Assembly: GCA_035538335.1 (NCBI GenBank) | Contig: DATLKN010000003.1 | Location: 1 to 64,000, forward strand | Length of the DNA: 64,000 nt | From: AP-15 sp035538335 | GTDB lineage: Bacteria > Pseudomonadota > Alphaproteobacteria > ATCC43930 > CGMCC-115725 | Direction: 5' to 3' | Part shown: piece after piece, positions 24,011-32,515 of the stretch | Layout: the number at the start of each line of letters is the position of its first letter | Numbering within the stretch: the first letter of the stretch is position 1 | The notes under the pieces: model-generated | Seen by the model: only the letters and a program-made list of their open reading frames with translations | What the model was told of the DNA's origin: nothing | The model's database searches: none | Program-made: the position numbers and the translations under genes

Positions 24011-25762
24011 ATGAGCTACGCCGCACCCGTCGCCGAGATGCGCTTCGTCATCGAGGAAATGGCCAGGCTCGACGACCCGGAACTGGCCGAGGCGATCCTC
24101 AAGGAGGCGGCGCGCTTCGCCGAGACCGTGCTGGCGCCGCTGAACCAGCCGGCCGACCGCACCGGCAGCCGGCTCGAAAACGGCGTCGTGCGCACCCCGC
24201 CAGGCTTCCGCGAGGCCTATGCGCAATACGTCGCGGGCGGCTGGAACGGGCTCGCCGCCTCGCCCGAGCATGGCGGCCAGGGTCTGCCGGCCTCGCTCGC
24301 GGTGCCGGTCGCCGAAATGTGGAGCTCGGCGGCGATGAGTTTCGCGCTGTGCCCGCTGCTCAATTGGGGCGCGCTCGAGCTGCTCGCGGCGCACGGCTCG
24401 CCGGCGCAGAAAGCCCTCTATCTCGACAAGCTCACCTCGGGGGAATGGACAGGGACGATGAACCTGACGGAGCCGCAGGCGGGCTCCGATCTCGGGGCGC
24501 TGCGCACCCGCGCCGTGCCGGCGGCCGATGTTCCGGGCGGCGAATTCTACCGGATCACCGGGCAGAAGATCTTCATCACCTACGGCGACCACGACCTCGC
24601 CGACAACATCGTCCACATGGTGCTGGCGCGCACCCCCGACGCGCCGCCCGGCAGCCGCGGCATCTCGCTCTTCATCGTGCCGAAGTTCCTGCCGGCGCAG
24701 GACGAGCGGCCGGGGCAAAGGAATGGCGTGCGCACCTTGCGGCTCGAGGAAAAGCTCGGCATTCACGCCTCGCCCACCTGCGTGCTCGCCTATGAGGAGG
24801 CGCTCGGCTGGCGCGTCGGGGAGGAAAACCGCGGCCTCGAATGCATGTTCACGATGATGAACAGCGCCCGGCTGCATGTCGGCGTGCAGGGGGTCGCGAT
24901 CGCCGAGCGCGCCTACCAGCAGGCGCGCGATTTCGCCCGCGAGCGCGTGCAAGGCCGCCCGCTCGGAGCGCCGCCTGAGGCGGGGGCGCTGCCGATCATC
25001 CATCACCCCGATGTGCGCCGCATGCTGCTGTGGATGCGCTCGGCGGTCGAGGCGATGCGGGCGCTCGCCTATTACGCGGCGGCAACGATCGACCGGGCGC
25101 GCCATGCGCCCGACCGCGCCGCGCGGGAGGCCGCCTCCCGACGGGTCGATCTGCTGATCCCGGTCGTCAAGGCATGGTGCACCGATCTGGCGGTAAGCGT
25201 CGCCTCGACAGCCCTACAGGTTCATGGCGGCATGGGCTACATCGAGGAAACCGGTGCCGCCCAATACCTGCGCGACGCCCGCATCCTGCCGATCTACGAG
25301 GGCACCAACGGCATTCAGGCGATGGACCTCGTCGGCCGCAAGCTCGCCCGCGACGTGGGCGAGGCGGCGCGCGCACTCATCGCCGATATGTGGCAAACGG
25401 CATTTGCAGCCACCGATTCTCCCGTCACCGGACTGGCGTACATCGGCCGCATGCTTGCCAATGCGATCGCCAACCTGGAGATTGCCACCGCCCACATTTT
25501 ACAAGACGATCCAGTCCGAGCGGCAGCCGGCTCGCGACCCTATCTCGAGCTATTCGGGATCATTACCGGCGGCTGGCTGTTGGCGCGCCTTGCCCTTGCC
25601 GCCGAACGGCAAATTGCCGCGAAAGAAGGCGACAGCGGCTATCTCGCGGCCAAAATCGCCACCGCGCGCGCCTATGCCGAGCATTTCCTCGCGCTCACTC
25701 CGGGCTATCTCGCGGCCGTCGAGGGCGGCAGCGTCATGGATTTCCCGCTCGAACGGCTCTGA
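24011..25762 (+). CDS. Acyl-CoA dehydrogenase (long form with extra C-terminal domain)
   Basis: This 583-residue protein is a flavoprotein acyl-CoA dehydrogenase of the long type, with an added C-terminal domain (PF12806) as in DmdC-type 3-methylmercaptopropionyl-CoA dehydrogenases. Marks are MNLTEPQAGSDLGALRT (FAD/substrate loop), TYGDHDLADN, LQVHGGMGYIEETGAAQYLRDAR and YEGTNGIQAMDLVGRKL. It would oxidise an acyl-CoA and pass electrons to ETF, encoded near 50 kb. The ATG follows GGAGG. The true substrate cannot be deduced; the fold alone does not prove a role in sulfur metabolism. Confidence 0.88.
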   Translation: MSYAAPVAEMRFVIEEMARLDDPELAEAILKEAARFAETVLAPLNQPADRTGSRLENGVVRTPPGFREAYAQYVAGGWNGLAASPEHGGQGLPASLAVPVAEMWSSAAMSFALCPLLNWGALELLAAHGSPAQKALYLDKLTSGEWTGTMNLTEPQAGSDLGALRTRAVPAADVPGGEFYRITGQKIFITYGDHDLADNIVHMVLARTPDAPPGSRGISLFIVPKFLPAQDERPGQRNGVRTLRLEEKLGIHASPTCVLAYEEALGWRVGEENRGLECMFTMMNSARLHVGVQGVAIAERAYQQARDFARERVQGRPLGAPPEAGALPIIHHPDVRRMLLWMRSAVEAMRALAYYAAATIDRARHAPDRAAREAASRRVDLLIPVVKAWCTDLAVSVASTALQVHGGMGYIEETGAAQYLRDARILPIYEGTNGIQAMDLVGRKLARDVGEAARALIADMWQTAFAATDSPVTGLAYIGRMLANAIANLEIATAHILQDDPVRAAAGSRPYLELFGIITGGWLLARLALAAERQIAAKEGDSGYLAAKIATARAYAEHFLALTPGYLAAVEGGSVMDFPLERL

Positions 25763-25770
25763 CCTATTTC

Positions 25771-25813
25771 GGCAATTCTCGGCGGCGATGCTGCCGCCGA
25801 ACGTCAAATTGCC
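25771..25813. terminator. Hairpin after the acyl-CoA dehydrogenase gene
   Basis: Starting 9 bases after the stop, GGCAATT (25771-25777) pairs with AATTGCC (25807-25813). Nested inside, TCGGCGGC (25779-25786) pairs with GCCGCCGA (25793-25800) around a 6-base loop. There is no T-tract, so classical intrinsic termination is uncertain, but the position fits a transcript end or a 3' stabiliser. Confidence 0.5.
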
Positions 25814-25898
25814 ACAAACGGCAGCGAGAGGAGGCTACCCAGCCCTGGAGCGCGCGGCCGCGCTCGCCCTCGCCCGAGCACTTCCGACCCTGACGACC

Positions 25899-26060
25899 AT
25901 GCCCCTTTTCTCGAGACCCGCCGTGCGGGCCGACGACATCCGCCGCGGCATCTTCTACATGCTGGCGTCGGTGTTCCTGTTCGCGATCCAGAACGCGACC
26001 GGAAAGCGGCGTCACGAGACGTTGCGGGCGGGCGGGCGACCCGCACGGCGCGCGGCCTGA
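25899..26060 (+). pseudogene. Truncated duplicate of the DMT transporter 5' end
   Basis: The reading frame begins MPLFSRPAVRADDIRRGIFYMLASVFLFAIQNAT. It then loses similarity after about 35 residues and stops at 26060. The intact transporter that starts 10 bases later opens with the matching DDIRLGILYMLASVFLFSLQNVT. A partial tandem duplication, or a replacement of the gene start by a paralogue, explains this best. The fragment contains only the first membrane segment. Confidence 0.8.
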
Positions 26061-26069
26061 GGCGCGCCC

Positions 26070-27035
26070 TTGCCGCTCGCCCCGAGCCTCTCCCGGCCGC
26101 GCCTCGTACCGCAGTTGCGGCGCGACGACATCCGCCTCGGCATCCTCTACATGCTCGCCTCGGTGTTCCTGTTCTCGCTGCAGAACGTCACCGTCAAATG
26201 GCTGGCGGAGCGCTATCCGGTCGCCGAGATGGTGTTTTTCAGGAGCGCCTTGTCGCTGCTGCCGGCCACCCTGCTAGTCTGGCGTGCCGGCGGCGCCTCC
26301 GTCTTGCGCACAAGGCGATTGAAGGGCCATTTCTTGCGCTCGGCCTTGTGGGGCGGCTCGCTGACCGCTGCCTTTCTGTCCTATCACCTGTTGCCGCTCG
26401 CCGACGCGATCTCGCTCTCCTTCGCCGCGCCCTTGTTCCTAACCGCGCTCTCCTGGCCGCTGCTGCACGAGGCCGTCGGCAAGTACCGCTGGAGCGCGGT
26501 GCTCGTCGGCTTTATCGGGGTGCTCGTGATGTCGCATCCGACGGGCGGCGGCAATGCCCTCGGCATCGTCTACGGCGTCGCCAACGCGCTCTTCGGGGCC
26601 TTGGGCTCGATTGCCGTCAGAGGCCTCAGCCGCACCGAATCGAGCCAATGCGTCGTCTTCTATATGGGGCTCTTCATTGCCCTCTTCACGCTGCCGCTGT
26701 TGCCCTTCGTCTGGGTGCGCCCCGACTTTCTCGACCTGCTCGGACTGATCTCGCTCGGCCTCGTCGGCGGGGTCGGACAATACTGGACGACGCAGGCCCT
26801 CTTCTACGCGCCGGCGGCGGCGGTAGCGCCCTTCAACTACACGGCGCTGATCTGGGGCCTCATTCTCGGCTTCTTCTTCTGGGGCGAGGTGCCGGACATA
26901 TGGATGCTCGCCGGGGCGCTGATCGTCACCGCGAGCGGGCTCTACATCCTGCACCGCGAAGCCTTCCACCGCGCCCGCCGGCAGGCGGGCCCGCTCCCCG
27001 CGCCGGCGCCGCCGGACCGGTCGGACGCAGCCTGA
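26070..27035 (+). CDS. DMT superfamily (EamA) transporter
   Basis: The 321-residue protein has ten predicted membrane helices in two EamA repeats. The first repeat spans residues about 24-150 (ILYMLASVFLFSLQNVTVKW) and the second about 160-300. YPVAEMVFFRS after the first helix is typical of the S-adenosylmethionine/riboflavin-uptake-like branch (PF00892), but substrates vary. The start used is TTG at 26070, giving MPLAPSLSRPRL; the truncated copy upstream starts with ATG at the equivalent point. The gene converges on the LLM oxidoreductase with a 2-base gap. Confidence 0.85.
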   Translation: MPLAPSLSRPRLVPQLRRDDIRLGILYMLASVFLFSLQNVTVKWLAERYPVAEMVFFRSALSLLPATLLVWRAGGASVLRTRRLKGHFLRSALWGGSLTAAFLSYHLLPLADAISLSFAAPLFLTALSWPLLHEAVGKYRWSAVLVGFIGVLVMSHPTGGGNALGIVYGVANALFGALGSIAVRGLSRTESSQCVVFYMGLFIALFTLPLLPFVWVRPDFLDLLGLISLGLVGGVGQYWTTQALFYAPAAAVAPFNYTALIWGLILGFFFWGEVPDIWMLAGALIVTASGLYILHREAFHRARRQAGPLPAPAPPDRSDAA

Positions 27036-27037
27036 GG

Positions 27038-28279
27038 CTATTCCGCCGCCTGCGGCATGCGCTTCAGGTCGGTCGAGTATTTGTAGTGCACCGGCGCGTT
27101 TTTCTCGAACGGGTCGGTAAGGCCGAGTTCCTTGCCGATCTCGCGCATCGCCGGCATCACCTCCTGGCCCAAGAGGCGGATGCAGGTGCGCGCGTCCGCG
27201 GGGCTGACGGTGCCGTCGTTGCCCCATAGGCCGTAGATGCTGGGGCGCGTCTCTTCGAGCACGCGGCGCAGTTTCGGGATCACCGTCTTCGGCGTGCCGT
27301 AGAGGATGCGGCCGTCGGCGACCTGCTTTTCGAAGGTCGGGCGGCCGCGCGGGCTGACCGCCCGGCCGACCGCGAACTCAACGAACTGGCGGCGGTGCTC
27401 GGGCGAGAAATAGCCCGAGGGGCTCGACCAGACGGGGTGCGCGAGGCCGGTGAACTCGCCCTGCATCCACATGAATTGCCGGGCGTTCTTCTCCGCCTTC
27501 TCCTCGCTGTCGGAGACGTGCACCTGATGCAGGTAGCCGCGGTTCTCGGGGCCCGATTCGTAGCCCATCTCGGCCGCCACCTCGTCATAGATCTTCCAGA
27601 TCGCCTTCGTCGCCTCGATCGAGGTGTTGAGCGCGATGTAGGGATAGCGCTGCTTCGCCGCCCAGACGATCGTCTCACGCGACAAGACGCCCGGGATCCA
27701 GACGCGCGGATAGGGCTTCTGCAACGGCACCGCCCACGGGTTGACGACGCGGTGCTGGTAGTGCGTCCCTTCCCAGCGGAACGGCCCCTCGCGCGTCCAG
27801 GCGGCGACCACGAGGTCGTGCGCCTCCTCGAAGCGCTCGCGGTTGAAGGCCGGGTTGACGCCGTTCGCCAGCTGCTCCTGTCCGCCGCCGCGCACGAAGC
27901 CCGAGACGAGCCGGCCCTTCGAGATCATGTCGATCATCGAGAGTTCCTCGGCGAGCCGCACCGGGTTCTCGGCCAAGGGCAGCGGATTACCGAGCAGGAC
28001 GATGTTTGCCTTTTTCGTCACGGCCGCGAGGATCGAAGCAAAGATATTGCATTTCGCCTGCATGCAGAACGGCGCGTTGTGGTGCTCGTTCAGCATGAAG
28101 CTCTCGACGCCCTGCTCCTCGGCGTAGATGTACTGCTCGAGATATTCGTTGTAGAGCCGGCTGCCGGCCACCGGATCGAAATGCTTGTTCGAGAACATCA
28201 AGGCGGTGGCGCCGAATTCGAGCCCCTTGTCGGCGGGATAGGCGGCCATCGGCTGCTCGGTGAAATACATCAGATGCAC
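27038..28279 (-). CDS. LLM class flavin-dependent oxidoreductase (luciferase-like)
   Basis: This 413-residue protein belongs to the bacterial luciferase-like monooxygenases (PF00296), F420- or FMN-dependent TIM-barrel enzymes. Landmarks are FMLNEHHNAP, IVLLGNPLPLAENPVRLAEELSMID and GRLVSGFVRGGG, all usual in LLM proteins near limonene-type or alkanal monooxygenases. A hydrolase gene lies immediately upstream in the same direction, 28 bases away, so the pair is probably co-transcribed for degradation of an organic compound. The flavin reductase partner is not in the window. Confidence 0.88.
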   Translation of the reverse strand: MHLMYFTEQPMAAYPADKGLEFGATALMFSNKHFDPVAGSRLYNEYLEQYIYAEEQGVESFMLNEHHNAPFCMQAKCNIFASILAAVTKKANIVLLGNPLPLAENPVRLAEELSMIDMISKGRLVSGFVRGGGQEQLANGVNPAFNRERFEEAHDLVVAAWTREGPFRWEGTHYQHRVVNPWAVPLQKPYPRVWIPGVLSRETIVWAAKQRYPYIALNTSIEATKAIWKIYDEVAAEMGYESGPENRGYLHQVHVSDSEEKAEKNARQFMWMQGEFTGLAHPVWSSPSGYFSPEHRRQFVEFAVGRAVSPRGRPTFEKQVADGRILYGTPKTVIPKLRRVLEETRPSIYGLWGNDGTVSPADARTCIRLLGQEVMPAMREIGKELGLTDPFEKNAPVHYKYSTDLKRMPQAAE

Positions 28280-28307
28280 GGGCGTCCTCCTCGGCTAAGG
28301 CCCATCC

Positions 28308-29087
28308 TCAATTCTCGTCGATGAAGAGGGCGGCGCGGCGGGCGAGCTCGTCCGGCGCCTCCATATCGACGAGATGCCCGGCGCGGGGCACGGTCTCGAA
28401 CCGCGCCTTCGGCAACAGCGCGGCATAACGCTTGCCGGCGCTCACGGGCACGATCTTGTCCTCCTCGCCGCACAGGATCAATGCCGGCGCACGCACCCCG
28501 CCCAAGAGATGCGGCAAGGTCTGGCTGTACATGTAGGGCTTCCAGGCAATGCGAAAGCTCATCTCGCGGCAGATATCCCAGGCTTCAAGCTGGTCGGTCG
28601 AAACCTCGCCGTAGACGCGCGCGAACGCCACCTCGTCGTGAAAGCCGGCGCGCGCGTAATCGAGGTAGCTGACGATCGCCTGGTCGAAGATGTCGCCTTC
28701 CGGCGGCTTCAGCCCCATCGCGCCGACGAGCACCAGGCGATGCCAGGCCGCGGGCGCCATCGTCGCCATCTCGGCGGCGATCCAGCCGCCGAAGCCGAGC
28801 CCGACGAGCGAACAGCGTTCGACCCCGAGATCGGCGAGCAGCCACTGGTAGATGACCGCGATGTCGCGCACGTGGCGCAGCCATTGCGGGCGCGCCGAGC
28901 GGCCGTAGCCGGGGTGGTGCGGCACGATGACGTCGAAGCGGCGGGCGAGCGCATCGTAGAAAGGCAGGCGCTGCGGGCTGCCGATGTCGTGATGCAGCAC
29001 GAGAACCGGCCGGCCGCGGCCGGCGCGCATGAAATAAAGGCTTTCGCCGGCGAGCTTAACCTCACTCTCCGCCCAGCCCGTCGTCAT
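28308..29087 (-). CDS. Alpha/beta hydrolase family protein lacking the nucleophile
   Basis: The 259-residue product has the alpha/beta hydrolase fold: VLVLHHDIGS (oxyanion strand), VIVPHHPGYGRS, ALILCGEEDKIVP with the acid Asp, and PRAGHLVDMEAP with the catalytic His. At the nucleophile elbow the sequence reads LVGLGFGGW, so glycine replaces the expected Ser, Cys or Asp. The protein may be a non-hydrolytic binder, or it may use another residue. It is co-directional with the downstream LLM oxidoreductase gene. The gap upstream is AT-rich and holds no gene. Confidence 0.82.
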   Translation of the reverse strand: MTTGWAESEVKLAGESLYFMRAGRGRPVLVLHHDIGSPQRLPFYDALARRFDVIVPHHPGYGRSARPQWLRHVRDIAVIYQWLLADLGVERCSLVGLGFGGWIAAEMATMAPAAWHRLVLVGAMGLKPPEGDIFDQAIVSYLDYARAGFHDEVAFARVYGEVSTDQLEAWDICREMSFRIAWKPYMYSQTLPHLLGGVRAPALILCGEEDKIVPVSAGKRYAALLPKARFETVPRAGHLVDMEAPDELARRAALFIDEN

Positions 29088-29437
29088 TCCCCGCCTCTCG
29101 CCAGATTGTGAGCAAGCACATCATAAGGGACGTTATCGTGTGCTGTTCTGCTCGATCGGCATGACAGGCATGCTCGCCCGCCCGCCGCAACCGATCGGCG
29201 AACCGCGCCGCGCCCGGAAGCCGTCGGGCGGCGGGCGGCGGCCAGGAAGCCGCACCCGCCCGCAAAGTATCCAATATTTGCCAGGTAAATTGTTCGAAGA
29301 CTTTCACGTATCATCGTTATTTACCAGGATCTAACGTCGAAAATCGCCTATTACGCGAGTCGCCATCAATCTAAAGTCTCAGTAAATTTTTTTGTTGTTT
29401 TGTAACTTTCTGTCATTTACGGATGCGGGAGGGGATC
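29088..29437. other. AT-rich intergenic region
   Basis: This 350-bp gap has no supportable gene. It contrasts with the high-GC surroundings from about 29255 onward, with runs such as AAATTTTTTT. GGTAAAT (29284-29290) and ATTTACC (29319-29325) form a 7-bp inverted repeat with a 28-base loop. It probably holds the regulatory region of the downstream RlpA-like gene. Confidence 0.6.
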
Positions 29438-29482
29438 ATGAACGACAGGAGACTTGCCGATGCCGGTTGCCGTGCCGAGTAA
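29438..29482 (+). CDS. Possible 14-residue leader peptide upstream of rlpA
   Basis: An ATG 6 to 8 bases after GGGAGGGG opens a 14-codon frame that stops inside the start of the RlpA-like gene, in a different frame. The strong ribosome site and the overlap allow translational coupling. The product, rich in Arg, Asp and Ala, has no recognised features. The reading may be chance. Confidence 0.3.
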   Translation: MNDRRLADAGCRAE

Positions 29483-29954
29483 TACGTCGTACGGTAGAAA
29501 AACTTCTGTGAAATTTCTCCAGTTGGCTTCACTTTTAGCGATATTGCTCGACCCGGCTTCGCTCGCGATCGCCCAGCCCTCGACCATCCCGCCAGCCGCA
29601 CCGCAGCCGCCGCTCGCCCGACCCGGCCCCGGCCCGGTCGTCCGGCAATGCGGCATCGCTTCCTGGTACGGCCACCATTGGCAAGGCCGGCGCACCGCGA
29701 GCGGCGCCCGCTTCGACGACCGCAAATTCACCGCCGCCAATCTGTCGCTGCCGTTCAAGACGAAGGCGCGCATCACCAACCTCGCAAACGGCCGCTCGGT
29801 CATCGTCGTGGTCAATGATCGCGGACCCTACAAGCCCGGCCGCGTCATCGACCTGTCGGCGGGCGCGGCGCGGGCGCTCGGCATGCTGAAGGCGGGGCTC
29901 GCCGACGTCGCGATCAGCGCCGAACTGACGCCGGAGCGAGTGATTACGCGATAG
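29460..29954 (+). CDS. rlpA: RlpA-like septal ring lytic transglycosylase family protein
   Basis: This 164-residue protein has a signal-peptide-like start (residues about 17-36, FLQLASLLAILLDPASLAIA) and a complete double-psi beta-barrel. The barrel includes GIASWYGHHWQGRRTASGARF, PFKTKARITNLANGRSVIV and VNDRGPYKPGRVIDLS. These match the catalytic Asp and ligand residues of RlpA, which cleaves denuded peptidoglycan. The SPOR domain of the E. coli protein is absent, as in many short alphaproteobacterial forms. The ATG at 29460 is 8 bases after AGGAG; a TTG at 29454 is also in frame. Confidence 0.85.
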   Translation: MPVAVPSNTSYGRKTSVKFLQLASLLAILLDPASLAIAQPSTIPPAAPQPPLARPGPGPVVRQCGIASWYGHHWQGRRTASGARFDDRKFTAANLSLPFKTKARITNLANGRSVIVVVNDRGPYKPGRVIDLSAGAARALGMLKAGLADVAISAELTPERVITR

Positions 29955-29988
29955 AGTTCTCCCTGCGCTCAATGCGCACCCGGCTCGG

Positions 29989-30055
29989 GGTTGCTTCGTC
30001 GCTGCGCTCCCCGCAACGACAATTTGGGTCATTGCGAGCGCAGCGAAGCAATCCC
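29989..30055. repeat. Palindromic intergenic repeat, family B copy 1
   Basis: TTGCTTCGTCGCTGCGCTCC (29991-30010) is followed by a GCAACGAC segment. It pairs with a right arm at 30028-30051 that contains GAGCGCAGCGAAGCAA. The unit lies between convergent rlpA and maoC genes. Related copies occur at 43136-43206 and, as a half copy, at 43386-43420. Confidence 0.8.
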
Positions 30056-30059
30056 CGCT

Positions 30060-30515
30060 TCAATCGAACATCATGCTGATGGTTTCGGCGACGAGAGCCG
30101 GGCGGGCGGCCCCTTCGACCTCGACGGTGCTTTCCGAGGTGATGCGGACGCCGCCCTCGACGGGCTCGACGGCCTTGATCCTCTGGCGCAGGCGGATGCG
30201 CGAGCCGGCCGGCACCGGCCCGGTAAAGCGCACCCGGTTCGAGCCGTAATTGAGCCCGCGCGAGCGCTCTTTGACGCGGTAGATCGTGTGGCTGAGCCGC
30301 GGCACCAGCGACAAGGTCAGATAGCCGTGCGCGATCGTCCGGCCGCCCGGCATCTCCCGCTTCGCCCGCTCGACATCGACATGGATCCATTGATGGTCGC
30401 CGGTCGCCTCGGCGAATCTGTCGATCATCGCCTGATCGACGCCGAACCAGTCGCTGACGCCGATCTCCTTGCCGACATAGGCCAGAAGATCGGCCGGCCG
30501 CTCGATTTCCAACAT
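30060..30515 (-). CDS. MaoC family dehydratase
   Basis: The 151-residue protein has the hot-dog fold of MaoC/(R)-specific enoyl-CoA hydratases. It has FAEATGDHQWIHVDVERAKRE, with the Asp and His of the catalytic dyad, and GGRTIAHGYLTLSLVP after it. The ATG at 30515 follows AAAGGAGG. A carboxyltransferase gene lies immediately upstream on the same strand (about 23 bases), so the two are probably one unit acting on a carboxylated or enoyl-CoA. The family acts in the cytosol, usually as a dimer. Confidence 0.88.
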   Translation of the reverse strand: MLEIERPADLLAYVGKEIGVSDWFGVDQAMIDRFAEATGDHQWIHVDVERAKREMPGGRTIAHGYLTLSLVPRLSHTIYRVKERSRGLNYGSNRVRFTGPVPAGSRIRLRQRIKAVEPVEGGVRITSESTVEVEGAARPALVAETISMMFD

Positions 30516-30538
30516 AGGCTCGCTCCTCCTTTCGATAT

Positions 30539-32098
30539 TCACGGGCGGATCGCGAAGGCGCTCGGCCCCGGCCGGCGCAGCTTTGCCGCGAGATCGGCGA
30601 AATCGCACAACAGCGGGCGCGTGTCGCGCGGGTCGATGATCTCTTCGACGGCGAAGGCCTCGGCAGTGCGGAAGGGCGAGCGCAGGCGGTTCAGCCGCTC
30701 CTCGATCTCGGCGCGCTTTTGCGCCGGGTCGGCGGCCGCCTCGATTTCGGCCCGGTAGGCCGCCTCGATGCCGCCTTCCAGCGGCAATGAGCCCCAGCGC
30801 GCCGACAGCCAAGCATAGCGCAGCGCAAAGCGGCCGTGCGGCACGTTGACGGCGCCGGCGACGCCGAAGACGTTGCGGGTGATGAAGGTGCACCACGGCA
30901 CGCTCGACTGGTTGACGGCGGCCATCGCGCGCACGCCGTGGCGGATCGTCGCCGCGCGCTCGGCCTCGAGCCCGATGTGAAAGCCGGGGCAGTCGCACAG
31001 ATAGACGATCGGCAGGTGAAAGGTCTCGGCGAGATCGACGAAACGCACGATCTTCTGGCACGCCTCGGCGGTCCAGCAGCCGCCGTAGAAGAACGGGTCG
31101 CTCGCCATCACCGCGATCGGCAGCCCGCCGGCGCGGGCGAGCCCCGTGATGATCGGGCGGCCGAACATGCGCCCCAATTCGAAGAACGAGCCGCGGTCGA
31201 CGACCGCCTCGACGATCGGACGCATTTTGTAGACCTTGCGCCGCTCGCGCGGCACGGCTTCGAAGAGGCCCTCCTCGCGCCGCCGCGGGTCGTCAGCGCT
31301 GTTCGACCGCGCCGGCAATTCCCAGACCGAAGCCGGCAGGTAGGAGAGAAACCGGCGGGCGCAAGCGAAGGCCTCGTCTTCGTCTTCGGCCGCGTGGTCG
31401 ACGGCGCCGCTCCGCGTCTGTATCTCCCAGCCGCCCAATTCCTCCTTGCCGAGGGTCTCGCCGATGCCGGCGACGACGGGCGGCCCGGCGACGAACATCG
31501 CGGACGTCTTTTTCGTCATCACCGAATAGTGGCTGGCGGCGAGCCGGGCGGCGCCGAGCCCGGCGACCGAGCCCAAGCCGAGCGCGACGACCGGCACTTC
31601 GGCCATGTTGGCGACCGTGTAATAGTGCCCGAGCGTGTTGCCGACGCCGCCCGGCAGGTTGGCGCGACCGGTCGTCTCGATCGTCTTGACCGAGCCGCCG
31701 CCGCCCGAGCCCTCGATGATGCGCACGATCGGCAGCCGCAGCTCGTGCGCCATCTGCTCGGCCAATAGCGGCTTTTCCCGGATCGTCGCATCGGCCGAGC
31801 CGCCGCGCAGCGTGAAGTCGTCGCCGACGACGACGATCGGCCGGCCGTCGATCGTGCCGCGGCCCATCACGCAATTGGAGGGGGCGAAGCGCGCCAGCCG
31901 GCCTGCTTCGTCGTATTCGGCGCGGCCGGCGATGGCGCCCAATTCGTGAAAGCTCGCGGGATCGAGGAGGCGGTCGATGCGCTCGCGCACGGTGAGGCGG
32001 CCGCCCTTGTGCTGCCGCTCGACCTTGTCGCTGCCGCCCAGCTCGCGCGCGCGGCGTTCTCGCTCGCGCAGCTCGTCGAGCTCCGGCTGCCAGCCCAT
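30539..32098 (-). CDS. Acyl-CoA carboxylase carboxyltransferase (beta) subunit
   Basis: This 519-residue protein matches the beta subunits of propionyl-/methylcrotonyl-type acyl-CoA carboxylases (PF01039). It has KGGRLTVRERIDRLLD, the first crotonase-like domain with SGGGGSVKTIETTGRANLPG, and the second with RAMAAVNQSSVPWCTFITRN. It transfers CO2 from biotin to an acyl-CoA. No biotin-carboxylase or biotin-carrier gene is present nearby. The subunit either pairs with a partner encoded elsewhere or works as a decarboxylase-like enzyme. The ATG at 32098 follows GGAGG; the frame is open far upstream but without homology. Confidence 0.88.
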   Translation of the reverse strand: MGWQPELDELRERERRARELGGSDKVERQHKGGRLTVRERIDRLLDPASFHELGAIAGRAEYDEAGRLARFAPSNCVMGRGTIDGRPIVVVGDDFTLRGGSADATIREKPLLAEQMAHELRLPIVRIIEGSGGGGSVKTIETTGRANLPGGVGNTLGHYYTVANMAEVPVVALGLGSVAGLGAARLAASHYSVMTKKTSAMFVAGPPVVAGIGETLGKEELGGWEIQTRSGAVDHAAEDEDEAFACARRFLSYLPASVWELPARSNSADDPRRREEGLFEAVPRERRKVYKMRPIVEAVVDRGSFFELGRMFGRPIITGLARAGGLPIAVMASDPFFYGGCWTAEACQKIVRFVDLAETFHLPIVYLCDCPGFHIGLEAERAATIRHGVRAMAAVNQSSVPWCTFITRNVFGVAGAVNVPHGRFALRYAWLSARWGSLPLEGGIEAAYRAEIEAAADPAQKRAEIEERLNRLRSPFRTAEAFAVEEIIDPRDTRPLLCDFADLAAKLRRPGPSAFAIRP

Positions 32099-32161
32099 CG
32101 CATCCTCCGCTATGCTTCCCGCAACGGCGATTAAGAGCCGCGCGCGACCCTCGGAGCAAGT

Positions 32162-32437
32162 GTGCGTTACACGAAAGGCGCCCTCCTCATCTTCGGTGCG
32201 GGGCTGCTGCTCGGCCTCGCCGTCGTCACCTTTCAGCTGACGCCGCTCGGCCGCGCGGCAAGCGGGCTGATGGCATTTGGCCTCCTCGCCATCCCCCTCG
32301 GCCTCGTCCTCGACGGGCGGCGCCGGCTCGGCGCTCGCCAGCCGGCGCCGAAAAAGCGCCGGCAAGGCGCCCGGCGCGGGCCCGCCGCGACGCGCCGGCG
32401 CGCCCAGCCGAGAAAGCGGCGGACGCCCGATCGCTAG
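32162..32437 (+). CDS. Small membrane protein of unknown function
   Basis: The 91-residue product starts at GTG and contains two hydrophobic helices (residues about 6-23 and 34-50). These are followed by a strongly basic tail rich in Arg and Lys (residues 52-91). It is divergent from the carboxyltransferase gene. No family is recognised. It could be an inner-membrane protein with a nucleic-acid- or lipid-contacting tail. Confidence 0.6.
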   Translation: MRYTKGALLIFGAGLLLGLAVVTFQLTPLGRAASGLMAFGLLAIPLGLVLDGRRRLGARQPAPKKRRQGARRGPAATRRRAQPRKRRTPDR

Positions 32438-32515
32438 CGCGTCCGCGCGCTCTCGTACTAGGATCGCGCATGGGAGCCTGGCGCGCCGTGCCGGGGCAAT
32501 GTGGAGGAAAATCCG

